Of a stretch of 11,976 nucleotides of DNA, positions 1 through 8,894 are shown piece after piece. Position numbers and translations under genes: made by a program. The number at the start of each line of letters is the position of its first letter. The stretch's first letter is position 1. The stretch spans positions 1 to 11,976 of the forward strand of contig MU130507.1 of assembly GCA_015039465.1 (NCBI GenBank). Direction: 5' to 3'. The notes beneath the pieces are model-generated. The model had not been told where the DNA came from. It did no database searches and saw nothing but the letters and a program-made list of their open reading frames with translations. This DNA is from Phlegmacium glaucopus (Eukaryota; Basidiomycota; Agaricomycetes; Agaricales; Cortinariaceae).

Positions 1-750
1 GCCCTGTCAATTTCTTCTGTTCCGACACTGCAGGAGAAAAGTTGAATGACCAGACACTACTGTGCGAAAAAATCATCATACATCTCCACATTCGCCGGAT
101 GAAAAAACTGAGATATACGATCCTTGATAAATACAAAGAATTGTGGGAAGCCGAATAAACGTACCCTTCAACGGTAAACGTGCACATTGCCTAGATTATC
201 CGAAACCCCAGTGAGTCAAAATGCGTCGGCTAGTATGCTTTCAATCACGTACCGAAGTCGCTCCCAGAGCCTAGAAACAAAATATATTCAGCTCTAAGAT
301 ACGATCTGTATGATAAAGTTGTACCGCCCCACTCCTATGCGGATATATATGAGATAGATCACGATATAGTTCCAATTGACTTCAAAGTGTAGCAAAAAGG
401 CCACTAACCAATGGCGACATGAATCGCTGTGCATGCTGGCTCGGGCAACCGCAGGACCAAGAAAATTATGCAGCAATATAATAGCCATGAATATGCAGTT
501 GAATGATTCAGCCTAGGATACCATCAATTCTAGCTGAAGATGACGACGTGGAAAAAAGATACAAGACAAATGAACATGACCTGCATAAGATTTGATTTTT
601 TTGAATGAGTGATTTTAATAAAATAACTTTAATAGTAAAATGCACCAGAGCTTTCATCCTTTTACTGCTACGACTGGACGGGAAGCGAAAGTACCAGATC
701 ACTTGGCCACATGTAATACCGTAGAGTCTAAAAGTGCTGTTCGCTCAAAG
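1..750 (+). repeat. Diverged direct repeat, copy 1 (decayed coding segment)
   Basis: Aligns along its whole length with about 4150-4906. Shared landmarks are the CCGACACT block near 22 and 4171, the ACCAATGGCGACATG block near 409 and 4567, and the GTGCTGTTCG block near 733 and 4891. Identity is roughly 75-80% by eye, with many transitions and small indels. The left edge is cut by the window, so the repeat may extend further. Frame 3-155 is open for 51 codons and carries the conserved words HLHIR, MKKL, DKY and LWEAE, also present in copy 2; it ends at TAA 156-158. Further right, frames are broken by many stops. I do not recognise the protein family. It could be part of an old transposon or a duplicated host gene. 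Confidence 0.8.
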
Positions 751-1074
751 GTTTAAGCCTGCAGAAAGCGACAAGGAAATTTACATGAGGGAGACAGCCG
801 TCCCGATGAACATGGAACCAAGCACTTCTTGTGTAACAGCGGTGCTTTCAACCATCGAAGTGGCGGACGACGATTTTTCCTCGAGATGATGATGGCAAAG
901 AAAAAGGGAGCGAACTACCAGCTTCACGGATGTGGAAGCATTGTGGGGTTCACGATATATAAAGGACAAATCCCGGCATGGTTGAAGTCAATTGGGGAAG
1001 ACTCGGAGATCTACTTCAAGTTAGGAACAGTTTCAAGTTCTCGAACTAAGATGCCTACCATTCAGAGCATCTGA
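640..1074 (+). pseudogene. Open frame with one stop, running out of repeat copy 1
   Basis: Starting from ATG at 640 one frame stays open to the stop at 1072-1074, except for a single TAA at 754-756, giving about 144 codons. The first part (SFHPFT.., then KVPDHLATCNTVESKSAVRS) is matched in copy 2 by KVPDSLATCNTAESESAVRS around 4850-4905, so the frame was probably translated once. The second part, 829-1074, encodes CNSGAFNH.., a run MMMAKKKGANY and ..GFTIYKGQIPAWLKSIGED; it has no counterpart in copy 2 and I recognise no domain. It is likely a decayed exon of the duplicated gene or transposon, though a chance open frame remains possible for the unmatched half. Confidence 0.4.
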
Positions 1075-1652
1075 AGATGAAGAAAAGAATTGAATTCAGA
1101 GTTGTTTCAAAAGTGATTGTTCACGCACTTATTACTCCCTGAACAAAATAATGCTCAAAATGAAAAACCGCTCGATGTGACCTTACATATTGCCGAAGGC
1201 AAAAGCCGCCGGGACCCTTTTCAATTGTGATCTTCAATCTTCTTCAATTGGTTTATCAAAGGCTAAGCTTTTATCAATTACGTTTAATATGTCAGCCATC
1301 CGAACCTTCTCGAATCGAACGGAGATACTCCATTCTTGGTACCATTAGTTTCTTTATTCTTAGGGTATGTATTGTGACTCTGAGTACTCACAACTTGAAT
1401 TGTTTAACTTAAAATCTATTACTTACGATAGAGGGCTTGTGCCGCCGGTACTTCTACCTCGATGACGATCGGACACCAGTGTTATTGAAATCTAGCCGCG
1501 CAGGCAAACCCCATAGGTTTGAAGTTATCCGGTCCTTACCGGTTACTTTCGGTGCTCAATATCGTTCGGCGTTTGCCGGCATGGGCGCGCCATATACACG
1601 TGTTTACTTATTAGCTGACGTTTAATTCATATCTTCATAATGCTACGTAATT
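1075..1652. other. Unassigned spacer with one short open frame
   Basis: No gene is recognised here. The stretch 1437-1625 on the plus strand is open for 62 codons and more GC-rich than its surroundings (CRRYFYLDDDRTPVLLKSS..., ending ..YLLADV before TAA). It starts at a TTG rather than ATG, so if real it would be an exon fragment. The rest is AT-rich with no visible motif. TAATT at 1648-1652 is the left target-site duplication of the adjacent inverted-repeat element. Confidence 0.3.
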
Positions 1653-1677
1653 TTACAGCTGTTCTCATATCTGTAGA
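1653..1677 (+). repeat. Left terminal inverted repeat (25 bp)
   Basis: Exact reverse complement of 2674-2698. Complementarity stops immediately inside it (CGTTTTCG versus the complement of GTTAACTTA), so the repeat is 25 bp long. Confidence 0.8.
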
Positions 1678-2301
1678 CGTTTTCGAAATTTTGCATTATG
1701 CGCCTTTGCTTACAAAATAGTCTATATGGGTAATAGGGTTGTAATTCGGTCTCCACAGTGGAGTAATTGTAAGCAGCGCCAGTTACCATATAATATATGA
1801 TTGAACCTCCTTGACAACTTACCATGGGCACCTACAGATTTATACCGGAAGAGCAGAAATGTGCTTGAATGCGGCAGGTGACCGCAGGTCATCCAATGTC
1901 CTCTAGAAAAGGGACGCCGCAGAATTCTTACGTTGTTGCTCGAGGTCAATAAATATAATGTTGAGGTTACGTAGGCTGTGAGTGTGAGGGCATACTGCGT
2001 CATCCCAGCCACTACTAATAGTACTATTTTTGGATGTTTGTCACAACAAAGGCGCACAATGCAAATTTTCTAAAACGTTCCACGATGAGCAAGCCCGAGG
2101 AACGAGGGCTAGCTCATTATAGGATAAGATAACGCCCGCGTCAGAACAGCTTCTTCCTTTGAAAATCATATGCGTAAATAATGAATAAACTTGATTGCGA
2201 TAGGGAGTGCTTCTCCCCATCGCTTTGGACCTGGTTCTGACGCGGAAAAAAACCATTTACGAACCCTCACAAAGTTTTTTCAACCCACCCACCATCCCTT
2301 C

Positions 2302-2363
2302 AGCGTCTGGTACAGCCGGTTGGTTTCGGCATTTGTTTGCCACAATCGAGCGCACCAGACGCT
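2302..2363. repeat. Internal inverted repeat, 10-bp perfect stem
   Basis: AGCGTCTGGT at 2302-2311 pairs exactly with ACCAGACGCT at 2354-2363 across a 42-nt loop. It lies in the GC-rich half of the inverted-repeat element. No function can be assigned. Confidence 0.55.
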
Positions 2364-2542
2364 CAGGTCTTGCTCGGACTCCTCTTCAGATCATTTCTGA
2401 ATTGATTTGGATCAAACGATTGGGCCGCTATCTCAGGCCAATCAAATTTCTCCCGAAAGACTACGCCCAGCTCAGGCTCTGGCCAAATCTTTCGGCGCGA
2501 TTGGGACCACGCACAGACCAATCCCCTTCGCCTTCCGAGATC

Positions 2543-2674
2543 CAAACCTGAGGAGCCCGGGCAAGCCCTAGGCACAAACAAGGAATCTGTACCCACGGAT
2601 TCCCTGTTCCATCAGTTCTTACTAAAACTCCTTACATACACTCCCATCTGTATAAGACGCGACAGTTAACTTAT
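2543..2674 (+). repeat. 132-bp dispersed repeat, copy 1
   Basis: Matches 8321-8452 at 130 of 132 positions; the two differences are G/A at 2597/8375 and C/T at 2618/8396. The match begins at CAAACCTGAGG and ends at GTTAACTTAT. This copy sits at the right end of the inverted-repeat element, touching its terminal repeat. It holds a hairpin at 2582-2603 (GGAATCTGT, loop ACCC, ACGGATTCC) with one G-U pair in plus-sense RNA. Such high identity means recent spread or recent exchange. The full extent of the family cannot be seen here. Confidence 0.85.
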
Positions 2675-2698
2675 CTACAGATATGAGAACAGCTGTAA
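2674..2698 (-). repeat. Right terminal inverted repeat (25 bp)
   Basis: Exact reverse complement of 1653-1677, followed by TAATT at 2699-2703, the copy of the pentamer found left of the element. It directly abuts the 132-bp dispersed repeat, sharing one base. Confidence 0.8.
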
Positions 2699-2703
2699 TA
2701 ATT

Positions 2704-4149
2704 CACAGAGCTTTCCTCTTTCTGTTATTTTTTTAACGGTGTACATTGCACACCTAGTGGTAAGTACTTAGTAGTAGTACTTAGACCAGCCTGAGTCAAC
2801 ATATGAAGTGAAAAATCATCGACAGAAGGATATCAAAGATCCTTCAGAATCCTTCCCACTCACTGATGGCATCATTGGCGGGATAGCGAATCAAAAATTG
2901 AAGGTGCATGTTTGTTGTTACTATTGACCTTACCAGCACTGTAAGTTTTTGAAAAATATTTTTTTGCAACTATGTACAACATATGTTATACCAAAACGAA
3001 GGTAGTGGCATGCAGCTATAAGTAATCAATATCATCTACCTCACTGAGTAATTGTATATACATTCCGATCGTTGCATCGGCACTGGCGGGTGGTGAATGT
3101 CTGCGTCTGCCTCCCCTAGAATTCCGTTCCTATGTACATATTCCGCACGGAGGGTGAATCATGACATGTTCAAGGTCTCGAAATCGGTTACGAGCATTTA
3201 GCCTTCGAATAGAATTGATTGGATATAAGCAATCGGTATCATCTCTACAAGGTAAAACATACTGCGCAAGCATGGCATTCGGATAGACTGAAAGATATGG
3301 TTAATAACCATGAAAAATTCCTGGAAAAACAAAAAATGACGCACGTCCACCACGAACATAATAGATCCCAATGGCATTGGGTAAATTACCTATATCCAGA
3401 TACTATGAAGAACGTGAGGAAACAAGACAATATTCCGGGTTGAAGGAATACTTACAGAAGCCAGAAATAGCATACTGGTAAGCCTGCGTGTCAATACTTC
3501 ATGATTAGGGTAGTTTATTTTTATAAAGTGGGTAGCACGTACCAAGTCAACACGCCAGTTGAGATCGACCATAGGATAAGCCCACGCAGAATCTTTATGG
3601 TGTTCGTGCTGTTAACAAGAAGTTATATTGATACATTGCATAAATGATTGCAGTAAAAAAAATGACTGTCGGGTGAAGCCTAAGCTCCTAACATGGAGCA
3701 TGTAGCACATGGTGACAACGACGATGCCATCGCCGAACAGTCTACAGGCGCAGGTTACAAAAATGAAAACCTGTAACAAGAGCGGAAAGCTCGCGGTAGG
3801 TCGTTCCCAGGTATGTAGGTACGTACTTGGTTAAGTTCTGGGACAGAAAGGTTACACCGTACTTTAGAGCTGAAAGTGTAATCAAAAATAAATCCTTTGC
3901 TAGAACTAAGGCCCCCTCACGTACCTGCGGACTATTTGAGCTTTTGGAAAGAGAATTTTATTTCAGACGGGGATTAGCAACGCAGGATTGACGTCACTGG
4001 GCCTACCCAAACCGAAACCTGTAAAATATCAGTAAGGCAGTTCTGTTCAGACACGACAAGGCTGACCAAGGCCCACTAGATACGGAATGAACTGGCGGAA
4101 AGAAAACATGAGAAACTACCCCAACGATGAATCCGGATGCTTACCACCA
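2704..4149. other. Repeat-derived spacer without a recognisable gene
   Basis: No intact gene is visible in this stretch of about 1.4 kb. The frame 3219-3443 (plus) is open for 74 codons, rich in His, Lys and Asn (..HTAQAWHSDRLKDMVNNHEK..), and lacks a known motif. It could be an upstream exon of the decayed gene in the adjacent repeat copy, whose counterpart for copy 1 would lie left of the window. A small perfect hairpin occurs at 2761-2783 (TAAGTACT and AGTACTTA, 7-nt loop). The remainder is broken in all frames. Confidence 0.35.
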
Positions 4150-4906
4150 ATGCTGTTAATCTCTTCTGCTCCGACACTAGAAGAATTCAAATTGAACGAC
4201 TAGGCACCACTGCGCTAGAAAATTACCGTACACCTCCACATTCGCATGATGAAAAAGCTGGAAAATATCAATGATAAATACAACGGATTGTGGGAGGCTG
4301 AATCAATGTTGACGCACCTTTCAACGGAATACGTGCACACTGCCTAGATCATCCGAAACCAGACAATGAGGAAAGTGAGTCGGCTAATAGGCTTTCAACC
4401 GCATACTGTCGTTATTTCCTGAAGCTAGTAACAAGATATATTCAGCTCCGAGATATGGTATGTATAATAAAGTTTACACACCGATATAATCCTATGTGGA
4501 AATATATAAGCATGGGATAGATTATCATATAGGTTCAACATCGACCCCAAAGTGAAAAGGTCACTAACCAATGGCGACATGGACCGGGGTACGCTCCAGC
4601 TCGGGCCATTGCAGGACTAAGAAAGGTGCGCAGTGTTGCAAGAAACATGAATATACATCCAAGTGTTTCTGCCTAGGTATCATCAATTCTAGTCCAAGAC
4701 GACGGCGACGGACAAAAATTGAATTACAATCCAGATGAACAAGATCTGCATATTATTTTGAATGAGTGATTTTATCTTTGGAAATGACGTATTCTAACGC
4801 ACTAGAGCTTTCATGCTTCTACTGGTACGTCTGGACTGGGAGCGAAAGTACCAGATAGCCTGGCAACATGTAACACCGCAGAGTCTGAAAGTGCTGTTCG
4901 GTCAAA
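4150..4906 (+). repeat. Diverged direct repeat, copy 2
   Basis: Second, better preserved copy of the sequence at 1-750. Similarity ends near 4906, where GTGCTGTTCGGTCAAA is followed by unrelated sequence in each copy. At about 3.4 kb separation and this divergence the pair could be very old LTRs. The coding traces inside, with an intron, argue instead for a segmental duplication or two copies of an intron-bearing element. Confidence 0.8.
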
Positions 4907-4919
4907 CGGCGTCGAATTG
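4219..4919 (+). pseudogene. Decayed intron-containing gene in repeat copy 2
   Basis: Three coding pieces can be read. Frame 4219-4344 (42 codons) contains HLHIRMMKKLENINDKY and LWEAESM and stops at TAG 4345-4347. Frame 4347-4457 (37 codons, DHPKPDNEESES.. to ..YIQLRDM) ends exactly at a GTATGT donor. An intron at 4458-4532 (75 bp, GT..AG, phase 0 on both sides) joins it to frame 4533-4766 (VQHRPQSEKVTNQWRHG..), which has one TAG at 4674-4676, continues with DEQDLHIILNE and stops at 4767-4769. A further open piece lies near 4795-4940. Several of these pieces reappear at the protein level in copy 1, so it was a real gene once. The stops and frame changes make it non-functional as read. The family is not recognised. 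Confidence 0.55.
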
Positions 4920-5277
4920 ACTGTGATACTGGTGCTGGGTTAGTGAGGGCTACATGTGGAAGATTCTATTCAGACAAACCTTCACAAGGAACCATCATGA
5001 ATGGTGAGATTGATACAATCCAACTCAATTTCGTGGTCTTCAAACGGATGCTTATCTCTCGTATGCATGTCACATATTGTGACATCACAAAAACCCAACT
5101 GAAACCCATGATAGGCTACAATAATATTATCAATTCAACCAGGAGACAAGAAATCTATCAACAACAGCAGTCCATCGAAAACCGGAAGTAGATGACTTAG
5201 TGGAGATAATAGTCTTTTAGGTATATGAGGAGGGGGCAAATTCCACAAACAACACATATATGACCAAGAATATAACA
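4907..5277. other. Spacer downstream of the SNF2 gene
   Basis: Lies beyond the stop of the minus-strand SNF2 gene and should contain its 3' UTR and polyadenylation region. A plus-strand frame from 4943 to 5191 is open for 82 codons (..CGRFYSDKPSQ..) but begins at GTG, is AT-rich and resembles nothing I know. I do not call it a gene. Confidence 0.3.
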
Positions 5278-8272
5278 TCAATCAAATTCCTCCTCGTCAT
5301 CATCTCGTCCTCCAGGTCGGAAAAGCGCAAGGAGGTCGTCCATACCAAGACGCATATCCTTGATCTTGTCTCCACTCAGCGCAGCAGCAGCCATAGCTCG
5401 CTTCTTGTCTTGCAACTAAAAAAATTCAACTCAGAATTAGCGCGCCAGGCAATCTATCCATAGAGAAGCAGGAAAAACATACAAGCAGAATTCGGTCTTC
5501 TACGGTACCGTCAATCTTCAGCTTGAATATGTTTACATCGCGTGTTTGTCCGAAACGATGAGATCTGTCGAAGGCTTGGTCCTGGAAACAAGACAAAGAA
5601 ACATCAGGCAAAAGCCAGGTACCAAACATCTACTTCTGCGTACCTCGAGGGCCGGATTCCACCATAAATCCACCAAGATAACGTTGTTGCAAGCCGTCAA
5701 GTTGAGACCTACATCACATATCATCAACGAAATCCTATCCTTTTACAATATAGGAAGACTACGCACCAGTGCTCCCTGCCTTGAACGAAATCAAGATAAC
5801 CCGAGTTGAGGAACTTGACTTGATCTTAGCAAGAGACGCCTCCCGATCCTTTGGGCTCATCGAGCCATCATCTATATTTAAACCTAATCAGAAATTGCAC
5901 AGAACAAAATAAAGGAGATTTCCAGTAAAAAATGGGGCTTACATCGAACGTATTTAACGCCCTTCTCATTCAAGAACGGTTCAATCAGATCCAACATACT
6001 CGTGAACTGTGAGAAAATGATAGTCTTTTCTTCATTTTCCGAGCGCTCGTCGATCTCTTTCAACAATTGGAGGATCATCCGAATCTTGGCCGAAGAAGGT
6101 CTATCTCGTTCCGCACGTTGAGCTTCCTTGGCTAAAGGCACACAACTGCGACAATGAGTGCTCCATTCGTCAGCGCCAGCGTTATCGCTATTGATCCTAA
6201 AGAAAGACACTCTTCAAGTTCAAGCTCGATTGTGAACGAAGACGACCGCTTACTCGGTAGTACACATTTGGCATTTACGTGTCACGCCCATCTGGCCAAA
6301 AGCAGCAGCGAGGTCATCACCGTCAGCATCTTTGTCGTCTTGACCCTTCGCAACGGCCTTAGGGTCAACTGCATCCAGGTCGTTTTTATAGTCCTTCGCA
6401 ACAAGGATGGGGTGATTGCAGGCTTTACACCAGAACAGTCAGAGACTTGTTGCAAAAGAAAAAAGTTAAAAAAATTAAAACCTTGACGAAGACGAAGCAA
6501 CAGAAGCAAAACAGATATATAACTGCTGTTGCCCTTACTCGTTGCCATCAGCTTCTCAATGACGCTCTCCATTTTCGTCTCCAATGAGTCGTAGAAAAAC
6601 TTCTCGGATGGATCAAAATTACAAGAAATCACATTGACAGTACGCTTAGGAAGTTCGATTAGAGCTTTCCCGTTGAGTAGGTGATCTTTTCGACGTCTCA
6701 GCATTATTTGTTTCAGTACAACCTGTTCAGTTCTTAGTAGTGAGCATCTATTATTGAGAGAATGGGAAGCGCTTACTTGAAGGCGCTTCATCGCACGTGC
6801 CGCACCTCGACCACTGTTGACAGGCTTGGCGATCTGGACATTGAATGTGTCCCAATTGGACAAGGGTTTGATGCGGAGGAACTTGATGAGGGAGTACAGC
6901 TCGGTCACATTATTCTGCCTATAATAATTCAAAAGTAAGTAAATGAGATATAAAAGATTTGAACAACTGACATAGGTGTACCAGTAAGACACCACTTGAA
7001 CTTGCTTTGTAGTTCGCAACACGCGATAGCACCTTTGGTCTTCACGTTCTTGATGTTATGAGCTTCATCTAAATGCAGAACGATAATAAGACTTTTTTGT
7101 GCCTGAGACAAGATAGGGCGGGTTTGAGAGAACGAACCCAAAGCAATTCTCCACCACTTGACGCCAAAGAGAGCGCATCTCTTCGCGCCGGGTTTAGCTC
7201 TAGACTTCTTTGCTTTTCCAACGCTGTCTGATTCGGAATCATCATTATTGGAGTCAGCTGCCGCCTTCGACGAGGCCTTCGACTTCTTGGATTCATCCTT
7301 TGCAGAAGAACTGTAAGATACATATTCGGACTTGACGGTATCGTAGGTCGTGACGACGATGTGATACTTTTGCAAAACCGCAGGATCTACATAAAATAAC
7401 AAATGAGCGAGAGTAAGATAAAGTAACAATAGCGAGGATGCAGTTTTTACCTGTCGTTCTCGAGGTTCCTTGGTGCTTCAGAACCCTCAAATTCGTCATT
7501 TTCTCAACCTCGTCTGCCCATTGACCAACGAGAGCAAGTGGGCATACGACTCTGCGAAAGACATTTGTAAGAAACAAGCCAAAGGGATGAGAAGCAGATG
7601 TTTACAAAGTGGAAGCACTCCAGCCGTCAGCTTTGTCGGATTTGCGAGCACGACCATCCACAATTCTTGTGAGCGTCTGTATGGTCTTCCCAAGACTGTC
7701 CAATCAAAATTAAAGCTTGAAAGATGGAATATGAAACAAAATATGTACCCCATATCATCTGCAAGGATACCACCAGTTCGTTTCTTCGTCAAATCCTCTC
7801 GGTCTTTCATCCAAGCACGACCAAGAACTTGATGGGGTAGTAACGTGATTCCCGCCTTGAAGCCCTCAACGGTAGCTTGCGACATGTCGACTTCAACATC
7901 AGCATCGACTTCTTGGTTCATGCCTCCACCCATCAAATCGCGAAGGGCCTTCTCAGCATCACCAGCTGACATCCAGGTTTGTTCGTCCCTAAACTCAGGA
8001 ACATTGATCTCCTCTCCGTCATGATCATCCTCAACGGTAAGAGTCGCAATCGGCGGCGGAGGCACAAAGCCACCTTGATAAACATTTCTATTGGCGGGGA
8101 TTGGGATCGGGACTGGGACGCCGGTTGACTTTAACTTGGAGGAGGGAGGAATGTTGAAGGGAGCTTTGGGAGGTTGGTACATAGTAGGGGCGCGAGGTTG
8201 CAAAGGGATACGGTTAGTCGGAACAGCTGAGCTTTTATTGTGTTGCCTGAAAAAATAAGGGTCAGTGGTCAT
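5278..8272 (-). CDS. SNF2-family DNA-dependent ATPase, Uls1/Rrp-like, 757 aa
   Basis: Probable ATP-driven DNA translocase acting on chromatin in the nucleus. Exons: 8272-7749, 7695-7606, 7551-7451, 7386-7138, 7068-6972, 6918-6777, 6722-6482, 6422-6254, 6196-5943, 5871-5767, 5708-5644, 5581-5483, 5415-5278; all twelve introns are GT..AG and the frame is kept. Residues 1-90 are proline-rich, then acidic. Motif I GGILADDMGLGKT has its Lys at 178; the DEAH box is 322-325; LTGTP is 349-353. Motif IV is TIIFSQF, V is SFKAGSTGLNL and VI is DRSHRFGQ (684-691). WWRIALDEAHNIKN and the segment QNNVTELYSLIKFLRIKP match the Uls1/Ris1 and fission-yeast Rrp1/Rrp2 style. Relatives carry a RING between the lobes; here only C532-x2-C535 and H552-C553-x2-C556 remain. 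A charged insert of about 45 residues precedes motif II. The start ATG is the first after an A26/repeat insertion, so a lost upstream exon cannot be excluded. Confidence 0.9.
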
Positions 8273-8294
8273 AAGGGCGACAGGGACAACTATT

Positions 8295-8320
8295 AAAAAA
8301 AAAAAAAAAAAAAAAAAAAA
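8295..8320. repeat. A26 homopolymer tract upstream of the SNF2 start
   Basis: An uninterrupted run of 26 A on the plus strand (T on the gene's strand), 22 bp upstream of the start codon. It is fused to the 132-bp repeat. TATT occurs at 8291-8294 and again at 8450-8453, so tract and repeat may have inserted together with a 4-bp duplication. A dA:dT tract here could also exclude nucleosomes from the promoter. Confidence 0.75.
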
Positions 8321-8452
8321 CAAACCTGAGGAGCCCGGGCAAGCCCTAGGCACAAACAAGGAATCTGTACCCACAGATTCCCTGTTCCATCAGTTTTTAC
8401 TAAAACTCCTTACATACACTCCCATCTGTATAAGACGCGACAGTTAACTTAT
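8321..8452 (+). repeat. 132-bp dispersed repeat, copy 2
   Basis: 130 of 132 bases are identical to 2543-2674. Unlike copy 1 it has no terminal inverted repeat at its right end (continuing TTTGGATCC) and is joined to an A26 tract at its left end. The hairpin at 8360-8381 (GGAATCTGT, loop ACCC, ACAGATTCC) is perfectly paired. It occupies the 5' flank of the SNF2 gene. On the minus strand a frame beginning at GTG 8374 (GTDSLFVPRACPG..) runs through the T tract into the SNF2 frame without a stop. Confidence 0.85.
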
Positions 8453-8894
8453 TTGGATCCTGCATGATATCTAGAGGCTCAAAACCCAAAGAAAGAAAAA
8501 AGCAATGCGGGATCAATGGAAATAATAGAAGGGTGAGGTAGGCGTCAATATTGTGAGGCGAGAAAGAGACTAATAAGTGGATGAACGGAAGTTGCAAGGA
8601 AGTTGTAACTTTGGAGGTTTCCCCTAATAGACCATAAACGCCAGAAATAGAAACGTATGTTTTCATACTAGCGGTCGACTCCGTCGACAAAAAACCTTGC
8701 TGAGTAATCCTCCTTCCTTTTCGCAACATAAAATTAAGAGTTATGTACGAGATACAATACAAAGCCGAATATATGATTTGATTCTGCACACTGGGTATTC
8801 CTTTGTATATATAATACATAAAGATGTCGTGGCCTGACGATGAGGTTTGTTTAGAAGTTTTATATACATCGTAAATGCCCTTTTCTTACCAATT
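8453..8894. other. Intergenic region between two minus-strand genes
   Basis: Holds the 3' flank of the upstream gene and the original promoter side of the SNF2 gene. A minus-strand frame of 139 codons (8400-8819) is open, but its composition is not protein-like and it runs into the dispersed repeat. No clear promoter motif stands out. Confidence 0.35.

Larger units (their letters stand above)
1653..2698. mobile_element. Non-autonomous TIR DNA transposon, 1046 bp
   Basis: The ends are perfect 25-bp inverted repeats, 1653-1677 (starting TTACAGCTGTTCTC) and 2674-2698 (ending GAGAACAGCTGTAA). Each is followed outward by the same pentamer, TAATT (1648-1652 and 2699-2703). Perfect inverted ends plus a short direct duplication are the signature of a cut-and-paste element. 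The 5-bp duplication fits no superfamily cleanly; if only the TA next to CAGCTG is the target site, a Tc1/mariner-like assignment would be possible. No transposase is visible: the longest internal open frames, 1722-2057 minus and 2207-2551 plus, have no recognisable domain. The left half is AT-rich and the right half (about 2200-2670) is GC-rich, suggesting a composite or captured segment. Confidence 0.7.

Noticed and set aside
2526..2560. Possible Pol III B box or tRNA-derived SINE head on the minus strand (GGTTTGGATCT)
   Set aside because: Only a loose match, no A box at the right distance, and the second copy of the repeat breaks within it.
2363..2596. Minus-strand frame beginning GTDSLFVPRACPG in the inverted-repeat element, and plus frame 2207-2551
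   Set aside because: The first starts at GTG within the dispersed repeat and the two overlap on opposite strands; neither shows a domain. Likely chance frames in GC-rich DNA.
1..4906. The two ~750-bp direct repeats as LTRs of one retrotransposon
   Set aside because: Both copies contain coding traces, one with an intron, and I see no reverse transcriptase, integrase, primer-binding site or matching LTR ends between them. Not excluded for a very old element, but not supported.
6154..6486. Plus-strand open frames over the SNF2 gene (also 5546-5809 and 7470-7832)
   Set aside because: They are antisense to exons and introns of the SNF2 gene, which has consistent splicing and all helicase motifs.
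8400..8819. Minus-strand 139-codon open frame
   Set aside because: Composition is not protein-like, no splice context or motif is seen, and it runs into the dispersed repeat.
8824..8844. Short plus-strand start reading MSWPDDE followed by a GT
   Set aside because: Only seven codons, and it would run against the well-supported minus-strand exon at 8895-9287 with no further plus-strand coding.
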